Assembly (NCBI RefSeq): GCF_013166575.1
Contig: NZ_JABKKE010000010.1
Location: 62,001-126,000 of the forward strand
Origin: Xylanibacter rodentium
Lineage (GTDB): Bacteria > Bacteroidota > Bacteroidia > Bacteroidales > Bacteroidaceae
Reading direction: 5' to 3'
Length of the DNA stretch: 64,000 nt
Shown: piece after piece, positions 46,880 through 56,070 of the stretch
Layout of the letters: every line of letters starts with the position of its first letter
Position numbering within the stretch: the first letter of the stretch is position 1
The notes under the pieces: model-generated
Seen by the model: only the letters and a program-made list of their open reading frames with translations
Databases searched by the model: none
What the model was told of the DNA's origin: nothing
Position numbers and translations under genes: made by a program

Positions 46880-46915
46880 AGACTGATTGAAAATTCAATT
46901 AGTCTCTTTTTGTTT
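46880..46915 (+). terminator. Stem after tRNA-Cys
   Basis: AGAGACTGATTG and CAATTAGTCTCT pair over about 12 bases with one mismatch, and TTTTTGTTTC follows. It lies before the DUF418 gene and ends the tRNA transcript. Confidence 0.7.
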
Positions 46916-46944
46916 CAGACAATATCCACACGTAGTCAAAAGAC

Positions 46945-48159
46945 ATGAACAAAACAAACCAACATTCCCGAATCGAAGTTGTCGACGCTATCCGCGGCAT
47001 TGCTGTGGCAATGATTCTGATGTTGCACGGCATAGAACATTTCAACCTGTATAACCAATCAGACCCTATATCACCGTTACTCCAGCTCACAGACCGTATG
47101 GTATGGGACTGCCTGTGGTTTGTTGTCGGAGGAAAAGCCTATGCCATCTTCGCGTTGCTCTTCGGTTTTAGCTTTTATATAATGGAGCAAAATGCACTGC
47201 GACGCGGCCAAGACTTCCGCCTGCGTTTTTGTTGGCGCATGTTGCTGCTTTTCGGTTTCGGATGTTTCAATGCCGCATTCTTCTGTGGTGAGGTATTGGT
47301 ACTTTACAGCATTGTGGGATTTGTGCTGCCTTTGGTGTGCAGACTGAAAAACAAAACGTTGCTCATAATCGCGGCTGTTCTGATGTTACAACCGGTTGAC
47401 TGGATCAAAATGGCCTATGCCGCTTTGACAGACAGCCAATCCACTATACTCGAATTCAACTTCGAGCCTTATTGGAACAACTCAATGAAGATGCTGTCTG
47501 AAGGCAACTTCGTCCAAACCGTATTGACCAACCTATGGGACGGACAGATATTCAGCCTGGCATGGGCCTGGGGTGCAGGACGCTTCTGTCAGACAGCCTC
47601 GCTTTTCATCCTCGGACTCGTTGCCGGACGTATACAATGGTTTGCCGACACTCCACACAACAGAAGCATGTGGGCAAAAACGTTTGCCGCTGCCCTTTTG
47701 GCGTTCATGCCACTATACGGACTCAGCACACTGCTACCCGACTTTGCATCGACACTGCCACTTGACACTACCGGCATTGCCGGAATGTTCACATCCAAAA
47801 GTTTCATGACACCAATGATGCTCATTGTCAATTCCTTGCACAAGTTTTGCTTCATGACAATGATAGTCACAGGACTTCTATTTGCATTCTATTCCACAAG
47901 ACTGGCACGGCCGATGCGCTATATCATGCCCTACGGCAGAATGAGTCTGACCAACTATATCACACAGAGCATCATAGGTTCGTTCCTGTTCTATCACTGG
48001 GGATTGCATCTCAACCTTTGCGACACGTGGAGCCTTCTGCTATGTATAACGGTATTGTCTCTTCAGATCACATTCTGCCGTTGGTGGATGAGCAGCCATT
48101 CCCACGGCCCTTTAGAGGGGCTTTGGAAAAAGCTGACATGGATTGGAAGCGACAGATGA
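46945..48159 (+). CDS. DUF418 (YeiB-like) inner membrane protein
   Basis: The 404-residue protein has about ten hydrophobic segments. The family marks are RIEVVDAIRGIAVAMILMLHG at the start, a central RFCQTASLFILGLVAGR, and the end block YGRMSLTNYITQSIIGSFLFY followed by GPLEGLWKKLTW. DUF418 proteins are membrane acyltransferase-like, with no defined substrate. It stands alone, convergent with the DUF1232 gene. Confidence 0.88.
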   Translation: MNKTNQHSRIEVVDAIRGIAVAMILMLHGIEHFNLYNQSDPISPLLQLTDRMVWDCLWFVVGGKAYAIFALLFGFSFYIMEQNALRRGQDFRLRFCWRMLLLFGFGCFNAAFFCGEVLVLYSIVGFVLPLVCRLKNKTLLIIAAVLMLQPVDWIKMAYAALTDSQSTILEFNFEPYWNNSMKMLSEGNFVQTVLTNLWDGQIFSLAWAWGAGRFCQTASLFILGLVAGRIQWFADTPHNRSMWAKTFAAALLAFMPLYGLSTLLPDFASTLPLDTTGIAGMFTSKSFMTPMMLIVNSLHKFCFMTMIVTGLLFAFYSTRLARPMRYIMPYGRMSLTNYITQSIIGSFLFYHWGLHLNLCDTWSLLLCITVLSLQITFCRWWMSSHSHGPLEGLWKKLTWIGSDR

Positions 48160-48177
48160 CATATAATATATTGAAAG

Positions 48178-48558
48178 TCAGAAGAGATCGTCGATTTCTT
48201 TTATCTCGTCTTCGTCAAACCACTTTGCCAACTTCTCCTTTGCCTTCTCCTTGATTTCAGGTTCCACATCGACCCAAATCTTTTTCAAGACATACAGCAA
48301 GACAGCCATATCGTCAGTCAGACCGACGATAGGCACAGCATCGGGCACAACATCAAGCGGGCTTATCATATATCCCAAAGCACCTATTATAATCGCCTTA
48401 TCCTTGGCCGAAACCTTATCACTCTGCAATGTATAAAAGAGTATAAGCGCGGCATATACCAACTTTGCGCCTGCCCTTTTGGCAATACGCGAAATCTTCT
48501 CTGTAAAATCACCGGCAGAAAATTTGCCGGCATAGCTCATAAAATCAGGTAATTCCAT
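48178..48558 (-). CDS. DUF1232 (YkvA-like) protein
   Basis: The 126-residue protein contains the DUF1232 hairpin motif IIGALGYMISPLDVVPDAVPIVGLTDDMAVLL at residues 64-95, which is the family signature, plus a basic C-terminal helical tail. Function unknown; the family is usually membrane-associated. It is 23 bases downstream of the DUF1460 gene on the same strand. Confidence 0.9.
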   Translation of the reverse strand: MELPDFMSYAGKFSAGDFTEKISRIAKRAGAKLVYAALILFYTLQSDKVSAKDKAIIIGALGYMISPLDVVPDAVPIVGLTDDMAVLLYVLKKIWVDVEPEIKEKAKEKLAKWFDEDEIKEIDDLF

Positions 48559-48581
48559 ATTCGTTGTATTTTATATTGTTG

Positions 48582-49472
48582 TTAGTTACATTTGTTTATC
48601 CTCACAATCCTTATTCCCGTATGGCTCGGATGCTTCTGCAGGTATCTGTACAGTGTCATCGGCTCCTCCACCACCTTATGATGTATCATTGAGGCATTCA
48701 GCAGATGCAGTCCGTCATTCCGCCAGACAGCATAACCGAGATGGGCTATGTCAAGACCTTTCTTACGGCATGTTATTGCTATGATGTCACCGTCCTCCAC
48801 GGCCTTTCTCATCAGCCCGTTGTTGCCGACACAATCTTTAGGTATATATCTGTACCGGCGTCCGGTCAATGCAGATTCCTGCTTTTTTATGACAGGGACA
48901 AACTCCGGATGAGCCGCCAACGACTTGTAAGACGCTGTATGACTGCCCATATAGTGTATGTCAAGACGCTGAACTGCACTGAACGGAGGAACAGGCTCAC
49001 ATATCTCCGTCACTATCCCCATAGCCCGTTTGTCGTCTATCCAATCACTGAAATAATGCAGACGTGAGGTATAATCGGACATTATTCCGCCACGATATCT
49101 CAGACTTTTCAGCACATCCAGATAATCTGCAAAAGTGTATTTGCGTCTATATGCGCACAAGGTCAATGCCGCCACCGTCTCCACCAGTGTTGTGCAATCG
49201 AGTTCAGACGTGTTTACGACAAGATGCTCCTTGTCGAATATTTCGAGAGTATGGGCAACATAGGGCCGTCCCAAAAACTTCCTTGCGAAAAAGAGCGGGA
49301 TGTTTTCCGTATCGGGCACAGTCTCTGCCTCGGCCAACAATCTGCAAATCATGATACTGTCTGTCCGTGAATAGTGCACGTTGTCACTATCCGCCGTACC
49401 GGCCATGGCATCGGTAACCGCCATGGCAAGCGCCCCCATGATTATCAGTAAACCCAATATACGTCTGCTCAT
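48582..49472 (-). CDS. DUF1460 family N-acetylmuramoyl-L-alanine amidase-like protein
   Basis: The 296-residue exported protein has a signal peptide (to DAMAG) and the NlpC/P60-like DUF1460 domain: the nucleophile in ELDCTTLVETV, the His in DIAHLGYAVW, and LRYRGGIMSDYTSRLHYFSDWI between. Structures in the family show a periplasmic cell-wall amidase. Its start overlaps the DUF4421 stop by 4 bases. Probable role: peptidoglycan recycling or remodelling. Confidence 0.88.
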   Translation of the reverse strand: MSRRILGLLIIMGALAMAVTDAMAGTADSDNVHYSRTDSIMICRLLAEAETVPDTENIPLFFARKFLGRPYVAHTLEIFDKEHLVVNTSELDCTTLVETVAALTLCAYRRKYTFADYLDVLKSLRYRGGIMSDYTSRLHYFSDWIDDKRAMGIVTEICEPVPPFSAVQRLDIHYMGSHTASYKSLAAHPEFVPVIKKQESALTGRRYRYIPKDCVGNNGLMRKAVEDGDIIAITCRKKGLDIAHLGYAVWRNDGLHLLNASMIHHKVVEEPMTLYRYLQKHPSHTGIRIVRINKCN

Positions 49473-50551
49473 TTATTCTTATAACGTTTTTTTTTGCCGA
49501 AATTATATCCCAGATAAACATTTAGACTGCCAAAAGTGTTGTTGGCGGAAAATCTGGATTTCCTGTAATTATACGAACGTATTATAGCACTGGCTCCCGC
49601 ATACCATCGTGTATTGTTGTAAACAAGCCCGAAACGTCCGATACCATCGATATTGACATTGTCGAAACTGAAGTTAAAATCCTTCTTCTCGTTCATATCG
49701 CCATCCGAATGCTTATAAGCAAAAGCCACGGCTCCGCTGGCACAGAACAGCCAGTTCTTGGCAAAAACCCAATTATAGGCGTAGCCACACGACACATTAA
49801 CATCATAATAGTCAACACTGTTGAACATCAGTCCGCTGTCTATCTTCACCGTATTCGGTTCGCAATTGCGTTCCACGGCTTTCTGCAACTTGGTGTAATC
49901 CAATTCAAGGGAATTCTTCGTATACCCTACTCCTGCTATTACAGATCCGCAACTTCTCTTCTGACATGTACTCTGAGAGAATGCTGCCGGATACGAGAAA
50001 CGCCTGTGATTGAATATATAATATATGTCAAAACCTGATATCCCAACACTCACACCGTCAAATGGAACCCCCTCAAGACGTGTGACATCCACATCATCGC
50101 CCATCCAGACATCACGTATCTTATAATCGCTGCCTGTACGGCGATAGAACAGATCGATACCAATCTTGGAACTGTATATACTGAAATCGAGTTCACGTTT
50201 CTGTTTCTTACCGCCGAAACTGATGTTGCGCAGATCAAAGGTATATCCAAGAAAAAACCAACGCCATCCGAAAAACGGACCGACCTTCATTATAACATCA
50301 GGTGCCAGTGTTACGGTCTGCCCGGTACTGCTCTTCAGAGTGTAAATCTCATATGTGGCCGTAGTCTGTCCCATCACTGTAAAATTGTAATGCTGCGGCT
50401 CTATATAGTTGGTGTCTATCGAGCTGAAATCCCTTACCGTCTTCCTAAGGGAACTCAATTCCTTGCGTTTGCCTTCGGTTTCGGCACCGGTCTCCACCGT
50501 TACTGCCACAATCAGAACAAACAACAGAAGGTACAGTCTCACCATCGGCAT
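49469..50551 (-). CDS. DUF4421 outer membrane-type protein
   Basis: The 360-residue protein has a signal peptide and aromatic-ended beta strands. IDTNYIEPQHYNFTVMGQ, GPFFGWRWFFLGYTFD and ELDFSIYSSKIGIDLFYRRTG are the DUF4421 marks, and the end YLGYNFGKKKRYKNK is a typical barrel strand plus tail. Probably a beta-barrel with unknown cargo. It shares a transcript with the DUF1460 gene and lies 12 bases after the oxidoreductase gene. Confidence 0.85.
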   Translation of the reverse strand: MPMVRLYLLLFVLIVAVTVETGAETEGKRKELSSLRKTVRDFSSIDTNYIEPQHYNFTVMGQTTATYEIYTLKSSTGQTVTLAPDVIMKVGPFFGWRWFFLGYTFDLRNISFGGKKQKRELDFSIYSSKIGIDLFYRRTGSDYKIRDVWMGDDVDVTRLEGVPFDGVSVGISGFDIYYIFNHRRFSYPAAFSQSTCQKRSCGSVIAGVGYTKNSLELDYTKLQKAVERNCEPNTVKIDSGLMFNSVDYYDVNVSCGYAYNWVFAKNWLFCASGAVAFAYKHSDGDMNEKKDFNFSFDNVNIDGIGRFGLVYNNTRWYAGASAIIRSYNYRKSRFSANNTFGSLNVYLGYNFGKKKRYKNK

Positions 50552-50563
50552 CTCGATATTTTG

Positions 50564-51547
50564 TCAGAACTTACCTAATATGCGGTCCATAGCCCAATTC
50601 ACCGGCGTGGCCGACACTGCCGTACACGTGCATACTCCAAGGCCCTGCAAATGCTCCACCACATTTTTTATCAACGGATATTGCACATAAGACGGATTGG
50701 GTATGGGCAAACTCTGCGTGCCTCCGCCCGAATGAATCAAAATAGGATCGTAGTTGAACACAGAGAAACTCACCTGACCCTTGTCACCGATAACCTCTAT
50801 ACGGTCTTCACGCGCCGATTCATAGGCCACGAAACACCACGAACCGCTGCCGGGGAGCCCGCTTTCAAACCTGAAACAGGCACTGACAGTATCCTCGGCC
50901 TCGTAGAGACGTCCCCGGTTGGCACAGATGCCGTTGGCCTCTGTTATCACTCCGAACATGTATTGCAGCAGGTCGAGCTGATGGGGAGCCAAGTCGTAAA
51001 AATATCCTCCGCCGGCAATATCGGGCTGTACACGCCACGGCAAGTTTCCCGAATTATGGTAGTCGAGATCGCGCGGAGGCACGGCAAAACGGACCTGTAC
51101 GTTGATTATCTCGCCGATTACACCGCTGTCGATAATCTCTTTCACCTTAAGGAAATATGGAAGATAGCGGCGATAGTATGCCACAAAACACGGCACACCG
51201 GTCTGCTCGCTTATCCTGTTCACACGCACACAGTCTTCATAACTTGCTGCGAGAGGCTTCTCTACATACACCGGCTTGCCGGCCCGCATGGCCATAATGG
51301 CAAACGTGGCATGGCTTGAAGGCGGAGTGGCTATATATATGGCATTCACCTCGGTGTCGTCTATCAACCGTTGGGCATCGGTATACCATCGCGGTATACT
51401 GTGACGCTCGGCATAGCTACGTGCCTTCTCGCTGCTACGGCTCATCACGGCCACCACCGACGAGCCTTCGACTTCGCTGAAAGCCGGCCCGCTCTTCTTT
51501 TCGGTCACTTCTCCGCAACCTATAAATCCCCATTTCAATATTTTCAT
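50564..51547 (-). CDS. Gfo/Idh/MocA-family oxidoreductase
   Basis: The 327-residue protein starts MKILKWGFIGCGEVTEKKS with the NAD-binding loop, then IYIATPPSSHATFA and VEKPLAASYEDC with the catalytic Lys, and a substrate-binding half (DLAPHQLDLLQYMFG). It oxidises or reduces a sugar or inositol-type substrate, not identifiable here. I chose the ATG at 51547 because the longer frame adds 54 unconserved residues. It is the promoter-proximal gene of the DUF4421-DUF1460 run. Confidence 0.9.
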   Translation of the reverse strand: MKILKWGFIGCGEVTEKKSGPAFSEVEGSSVVAVMSRSSEKARSYAERHSIPRWYTDAQRLIDDTEVNAIYIATPPSSHATFAIMAMRAGKPVYVEKPLAASYEDCVRVNRISEQTGVPCFVAYYRRYLPYFLKVKEIIDSGVIGEIINVQVRFAVPPRDLDYHNSGNLPWRVQPDIAGGGYFYDLAPHQLDLLQYMFGVITEANGICANRGRLYEAEDTVSACFRFESGLPGSGSWCFVAYESAREDRIEVIGDKGQVSFSVFNYDPILIHSGGGTQSLPIPNPSYVQYPLIKNVVEHLQGLGVCTCTAVSATPVNWAMDRILGKF

Positions 51548-51589
51548 AATAAGTATTAATATTGATGATGATTTCAGTTTTTTATGACG

Positions 51590-51617
51590 CAAAGATACGA
51601 AAAAAGCACTACCTTTG
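51590..51617. promoter_or_regulatory. Divergent -7 elements
   Basis: Minus strand TATCTTTG (51597-51590) serves the oxidoreductase; plus strand TACCTTTG (51610-51617) serves the membrane protein-hisB pair. The two are 12 bases apart, so the RNA polymerase sites overlap. Confidence 0.55.
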
Positions 51618-51647
51618 CAATAATGAACATGGAATAATAACAAAATT

Positions 51648-52652
51648 ATGGGAAATAAAACATCCTTAGACACTTTGTTTAAAAGTCGCAGCACCGGCAA
51701 CATCATCAAGTCGGGCTACAAACTTTACACCGAAAACTTCAGAAGTATCTTCAAAGCATCATGGCACACGGCAGTGTTATATTCAATTGCATGCGCCATA
51801 TTGGGAACATTGTCTTTTACAAGCCTGCCGCTTCTCACCGGTCTTGTTCCTGCAACCAATGGGCCGTCGGAAAGCATCATGCCGGCAATAGAACTGATAA
51901 TTACATTTGCTGCGATAATCATAATGCTGATTGCAGGAGGCTTGTTTGAAACAGCATTCTATTCACGAGGAATATCATTGCTCGTACACCATAGTGCCAC
52001 CAATACAATTCCAGTACCCAAAGGATGGTTTACATTCGATATGAATACAGCATGGCGCACACTGAAAGCCGTCCTGTCGTGTCTTGCCATTGTCATCGTT
52101 CCCGCCACGGCGTTCGGGTGTTTTTGGAAGTTTCGTCTCAGTATGATGCTCATAGAACCGTCGGCACATGTACTGACGCTCGCCCTGGCATTTACATCCG
52201 TATGTATTGTTGCCATAATTCTTCTGCCATTAGCACCCATATCAATGAAATATGTGCTAAATGCCGGCACACGTTTCTGGCCTCTGCTTGCCCGTGAATA
52301 TACGGTATATCTGCGACGGTATACAGGAAAGATTATTGGCGTGGGCTTTGTCTGCGCCATCATCATCACCGTGGTAGAACACGTCACGGCGTTGCCGGCA
52401 TCTGTCATCACGATGGCAAACATACAAGCATATATCGGAATGGCCAACGGCGATCCGCTCGGCATGCCCGACTATATCACCGCACTTACGGCAGGCACGT
52501 TCTTCATTGCCGGATTTATGAAGGCATACGTACGTATGTCAATAGTATTCGTGACGTACTATCTGTATGGAGCCATAGAGACAGACGAGAACGGACGAAG
52601 ACAGATGGCGGAAACCGTATATAAAACCGACAACAGAAACCAGACTTTATGA
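51648..52652 (+). CDS. Multi-pass membrane protein of unknown function
   Basis: The 334-residue protein has a soluble start ([18 protein letters not shown]) and six hydrophobic segments at about residues 40-60, 80-105, 140-165, 175-205, 225-250 and 280-305. I recognise no family motif; it looks like the GLPGLI-independent BFD-like envelope proteins that sit beside unrelated genes. It overlaps hisB by 4 bases (ATGA) and shares its transcript. Confidence 0.7.
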   Translation: MGNKTSLDTLFKSRSTGNIIKSGYKLYTENFRSIFKASWHTAVLYSIACAILGTLSFTSLPLLTGLVPATNGPSESIMPAIELIITFAAIIIMLIAGGLFETAFYSRGISLLVHHSATNTIPVPKGWFTFDMNTAWRTLKAVLSCLAIVIVPATAFGCFWKFRLSMMLIEPSAHVLTLALAFTSVCIVAIILLPLAPISMKYVLNAGTRFWPLLAREYTVYLRRYTGKIIGVGFVCAIIITVVEHVTALPASVITMANIQAYIGMANGDPLGMPDYITALTAGTFFIAGFMKAYVRMSIVFVTYYLYGAIETDENGRRQMAETVYKTDNRNQTL

Positions 52653-53722
52653 AAAAAAGAATACTGTTCATAGACCGTGACGGCACTTTGATAGAAGAGC
52701 CGGAAGACGAGCAGATAGACTCGTTCGGCAAACTGAAGTTCACACGCGGCGTATTCCGCAACCTGTCGTTCATACGCTCAAAGCTCGACTTCGAATTTGT
52801 CATGGTGTCAAATCAAGACGGACTCGGTACCGAATCTTTCCCCGAAGACACATTCTGGCCCGTACATAACTTCATTTTACAGACACTCGAAGGCGAAGGC
52901 ATCACATTCGACGACATTCTCATAGACCATCATTTTCCCGAGGACAACGCTCCTACGCGCAAGCCCGGTACGGCTATGGTTGAAAAATACATGGTCAATC
53001 CTGACTGTGACATCGCCGGAAGCTATGTCATAGGCGACCGTGAAACAGACCGGAAGTTTGCCGAAAACATCGGTTGTAAGGCACTGATACTGGACAAGGA
53101 CGGCATGACATGGGACAAGATTGCCGAGATTCTCTTTGCCGGAGAGCGCACGGCCGAAGTGACACGCACCACCGGTGAGACCGACATCTGCGTGAGCATC
53201 AATCTTGACGGCGCCGGCCGCTGCGACATCAGCACCGGACTGGGATTCTTCGACCACATGCTCGAACAAATAGGCCGCCACGGCATGATTGACCTCACGG
53301 TACGCACCCGCGGCGATCTGCACGTAGACGAGCACCACACCATCGAGGACACCGCAATTGCTTTGGGCGAGTGTCTGCTACGCGCATTGGGCGACAAGCG
53401 AGGCTTCGAGCGCTACGGCTACTCGCTGCCCATGGACGACTGTCTCTGCTCGGTGGCTCTCGACTTCGGCGGCCGCCCGTGGCTGGTATGGGACGCCGAG
53501 TTCCACCGCGAAAAGATCGGCGACATGCCCACCGAAATGTTCCTCCACTTCTTCAAGAGCCTGAGCGACAGCGCCCGCATGAACCTCAACATACGTGCCG
53601 AGGGCACCAACGAACACCATAAGATAGAGGGTATCTTCAAGGCCTTGGCCCGCAGCATAAAGATGGCTGTGCGCCGCGACATCCATCACTACGAGCTGCC
53701 CAGCACGAAGGGAATGCTGTAA
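52649..53722 (+). CDS. hisB: Bifunctional histidinol-phosphatase/imidazoleglycerol-phosphate dehydratase
   Basis: It carries out the seventh and ninth steps of histidine synthesis. The HAD phosphatase (residues 1-165) starts [13 protein letters not shown], with [14 protein letters not shown] as the acidic motif. The dehydratase (residues 170-357) has [31 protein letters not shown] and [19 protein letters not shown], with its Mn-binding His residues. The 357-residue length is that of the fused enzyme. hisG lies 9.5 kb downstream on the same strand, with other genes between. Confidence 0.96.
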   Translation: MKKRILFIDRDGTLIEEPEDEQIDSFGKLKFTRGVFRNLSFIRSKLDFEFVMVSNQDGLGTESFPEDTFWPVHNFILQTLEGEGITFDDILIDHHFPEDNAPTRKPGTAMVEKYMVNPDCDIAGSYVIGDRETDRKFAENIGCKALILDKDGMTWDKIAEILFAGERTAEVTRTTGETDICVSINLDGAGRCDISTGLGFFDHMLEQIGRHGMIDLTVRTRGDLHVDEHHTIEDTAIALGECLLRALGDKRGFERYGYSLPMDDCLCSVALDFGGRPWLVWDAEFHREKIGDMPTEMFLHFFKSLSDSARMNLNIRAEGTNEHHKIEGIFKALARSIKMAVRRDIHHYELPSTKGML

Positions 53723-53823
53723 CGCGGTCTCTGAGTATGCAAACGTCAATATCTGGTTATTGAAAAGGAAAAGCTGCGATACGAATATACGGACGGAGTA
53801 TGTAAAGGAAACGACAGGCAGAA

Positions 53824-53850
53824 TGACAGAATGGTGTCAGTTTTCTTTTA
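53824..53850 (+). terminator. Possible terminator of hisB
   Basis: TGACA/TGTCA (53824-53828, 53835-53839) is followed by GTTTTCTTTTA. The stem is only 5 bases and runs into the convergent gene end, so it is weak. Confidence 0.35.
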
Positions 53851-54696
53851 TTCATATTTCCGTTTTGCCGCTTCCCAGCCGATGATGGCCGTTTTGCGGA
53901 TTTCACCCCAATGATAGTTGCCTATTTCTCCCGTCGCGCGAATCACGCGGTGGCACGGAATGAGGAACGCTACCGGATTCTCGCCCACAGCCGTACCTAC
54001 CGCACGGCAGGCACGCGGATTGTCAATGCTCGCGGCAATGTCTCCGTAAGTGGTCATTCCGCCCATCGGAATCTTAAGCAATGCCTCCCACACCTTCATC
54101 TGAAACTCCGTACCTTTCAGATGCAGCTTTATCTCTCCCAGTCGGCTCCAGTCCTGTGTGAAAATGAATAAGGCATTCTGCTGTATGTTGTCGAGTGTCT
54201 GCCGGAACCGTGCGCGGGGGAACCATCTTTGCAGGGAGCCGAACGTCTCCATACGGTCGTCGGCGAACTCCATGCTGCAAATACCTTTCGGAGTAGAGGC
54301 GATAAGGATGTCGCCGAAAGGCGTCGCGGCGAAACTGTAATTGATAAAAAGATTCTCCCCGCCGTTTTTGTACTCACCGGGCGTCATACCCTCGACAGTG
54401 ATAAACAGGTCGTGCAGTCGTCCCGTACCGGACAAACCCACCTCCTGCGCCGTGTCGAAAAGCGATGCGTGCGTCTCGTGCAAGATACGCTTGGCATACT
54501 CGACATTGAGATATTGCAGGAAATGCTTCGGCGTAATCCCTGCCCATTCTTTGAAAATCCGTTGAAAATGGAACGGACTCATATTCACCGCTTCGGCTAC
54601 GGCCTCCAAACAGGGCTGCTCCTTGCGGTTATCCCGTATGAACCGGATGGCTTCGGCAATCCGGCTATAATTCAATTCGTTCTGTGTCTCTTTCAT
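53848..54696 (-). CDS. AraC-type regulator fused to methylguanine-DNA methyltransferase
   Basis: The 282-residue protein has an AraC helix-turn-helix (residues 10-110; MSPFHFQRIFKEWAGITPKHFLQYL, SGTGRLHDLFITVEGMTPGEY) and an Ogt/MGMT domain (residues 115-282) with the PCHRV active Cys (FLIPCHRVIRATGEIG). It repairs O6-alkylguanine and may regulate the alkylation genes. It lacks the Ada zinc domain of E. coli Ada. It is 2 bases from the next gene. Base composition is richer in GC than around it. Confidence 0.9.
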   Translation of the reverse strand: MKETQNELNYSRIAEAIRFIRDNRKEQPCLEAVAEAVNMSPFHFQRIFKEWAGITPKHFLQYLNVEYAKRILHETHASLFDTAQEVGLSGTGRLHDLFITVEGMTPGEYKNGGENLFINYSFAATPFGDILIASTPKGICSMEFADDRMETFGSLQRWFPRARFRQTLDNIQQNALFIFTQDWSRLGEIKLHLKGTEFQMKVWEALLKIPMGGMTTYGDIAASIDNPRACRAVGTAVGENPVAFLIPCHRVIRATGEIGNYHWGEIRKTAIIGWEAAKRKYE

Positions 54697-54698
54697 AT

Positions 54699-55421
54699 TT
54701 ATAATACGCCCTCCAGCTCCAACAGCATCCGTTTGGCATCCAGCCCGCCGCCGTAACCCGTCAGCGAACGGTCGCTACCGATGACGCGGTGGCACGGCGC
54801 GAAAATAGACATCGAATTGGCTCCGTTGGCGCTGGCAACCGCACGCACGGCTTTGGGCATGCCGATTCTTCGTGCCATCTCGCCGTAGGAAATCGTCTGC
54901 CCGAACGGGATTTTCAGCAATTCGTTCCACACCGTTTTCTGGAAATCCGTACCCACGAACAGCAGCGGCATGTCGAACTCCCTGCGCTGTCCGGCAAAGA
55001 ATTCGTCGAGCTGCCGCTCCGCTTTCCCGATTACTTCCGATGTTCCCTCCTCGAACTCGGCACGCAATATTCTTTTCAAGCGTCTGTCCACATGGTCGCG
55101 GTGTTTCTCCACCTGCCAGTCGCACAGGCATAGTTTGTCGCCGAACGACCCGAGCATCAGCACGCCGCACGGCGATTCATAACGCTTTATCTTGATAGTA
55201 TTTTTCTCTTTCATAACTTTCATGCAGATTTTACACGGTCTGTAACCGCTTTTTATAGCATCCTCGACCCAGTCGAACAGCTCGATATTCTTCAACAACG
55301 GGATTTTTGCACTGCATGAAGGCTTGCACACGATACCCGTCGATTTCACTCCGTACCAGAACACCCCGTCGTAACGGCTGTCACGGTCGAGAATCGCCTT
55401 TATTTTTTCTTTTTCGTCCAT
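54699..55421 (-). CDS. Ada zinc domain fused to methylguanine-DNA methyltransferase
   Basis: The 240-residue protein has an Ada zinc-binding domain (residues 8-75; YDGVFWYGVKSTGIVCKPSC and YRPCKICM, four Cys) directly joined to an MGMT domain with active Cys in APCHRVIG. The AraC helix-turn-helix of E. coli Ada is missing; it is found in the neighbour. The zinc domain repairs methylphosphotriesters. The best start is ATG 55421, in the glycosylase reading end; an upstream ATG at 55442 adds seven residues. It overlaps the glycosylase gene by about 40 bases. Confidence 0.9.
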   Translation of the reverse strand: MDEKEKIKAILDRDSRYDGVFWYGVKSTGIVCKPSCSAKIPLLKNIELFDWVEDAIKSGYRPCKICMKVMKEKNTIKIKRYESPCGVLMLGSFGDKLCLCDWQVEKHRDHVDRRLKRILRAEFEEGTSEVIGKAERQLDEFFAGQRREFDMPLLFVGTDFQKTVWNELLKIPFGQTISYGEMARRIGMPKAVRAVASANGANSMSIFAPCHRVIGSDRSLTGYGGGLDAKRMLLELEGVL

Positions 55422-56067
55422 CGTTTTTCTCTTTCGGTGCATAATCTTTCAAACCCTCCACCGCACCTGCCGACACCGCCCATAGATAAATACAGGCAAC
55501 ACTGCCGTAAGGAGAATAGCGGCGGCGGTATTTCTCGAACAGGGGGCGGGTGATTTTGCGGTGATGATACAGCATCCGCAAACCGCGCTGCACCGCCAAA
55601 TCGCCGAAACTCAACACGTCGGGGCGTTGCAGCGAATGGAGCATCAGCATCTCCGCCGTCCATACGCCGATACCGTCCAGTTCCGACAACTTGGCGCAGA
55701 CCTCGGCATCGCTCATCGTCCTGAGCGCATAGATGTCGAACTCGCCTGATGCGATTTTCCGTGCCGCCGACCGGATGTAATCCACCTTCTTGAACGTGAT
55801 TCCGAACGCCTGCAACTCTTCGGGCGAAAGGCCGAGCACCTTTTCGGGCGTGACCTCCCCAAACGCACCCGTCATCTTCCGCCAAATAGTTTCATGCGCT
55901 TTGGTCGAAATCTGCTGTCCCACAATCGAATGGACGAGCGCGGCGAAAAGGTTGGGTATCACCCGCCTTTTCACCATGCCCACCTTGCCGATAACCTCTC
56001 CGAGCCGTTTGTCCCTGCTTTTCAGATAGGCGATCTCCTGCTCTCCGTATGGGAAAAATTGCTCCAT
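55381..56067 (-). CDS. DNA-3-methyladenine glycosylase, AlkA type
   Basis: The 228-residue HhH-GPD glycosylase has the helix-hairpin-helix LSELDGIGVWTAEMLMLHS and the catalytic Asp in SFGDLAVQRG; HSIVGQQISTKAHETIW is the conserved N-terminal part. It removes 3-alkylated purines. The C-terminus is Lys-rich (EKNDGRKRKNKGDSR). It is followed and overlapped by the Ada zinc-MGMT gene, so the three repair genes form one operon. Confidence 0.92.
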   Translation of the reverse strand: MEQFFPYGEQEIAYLKSRDKRLGEVIGKVGMVKRRVIPNLFAALVHSIVGQQISTKAHETIWRKMTGAFGEVTPEKVLGLSPEELQAFGITFKKVDYIRSAARKIASGEFDIYALRTMSDAEVCAKLSELDGIGVWTAEMLMLHSLQRPDVLSFGDLAVQRGLRMLYHHRKITRPLFEKYRRRYSPYGSVACIYLWAVSAGAVEGLKDYAPKEKNDGRKRKNKGDSRP

Positions 56068-56070
56068 ACG

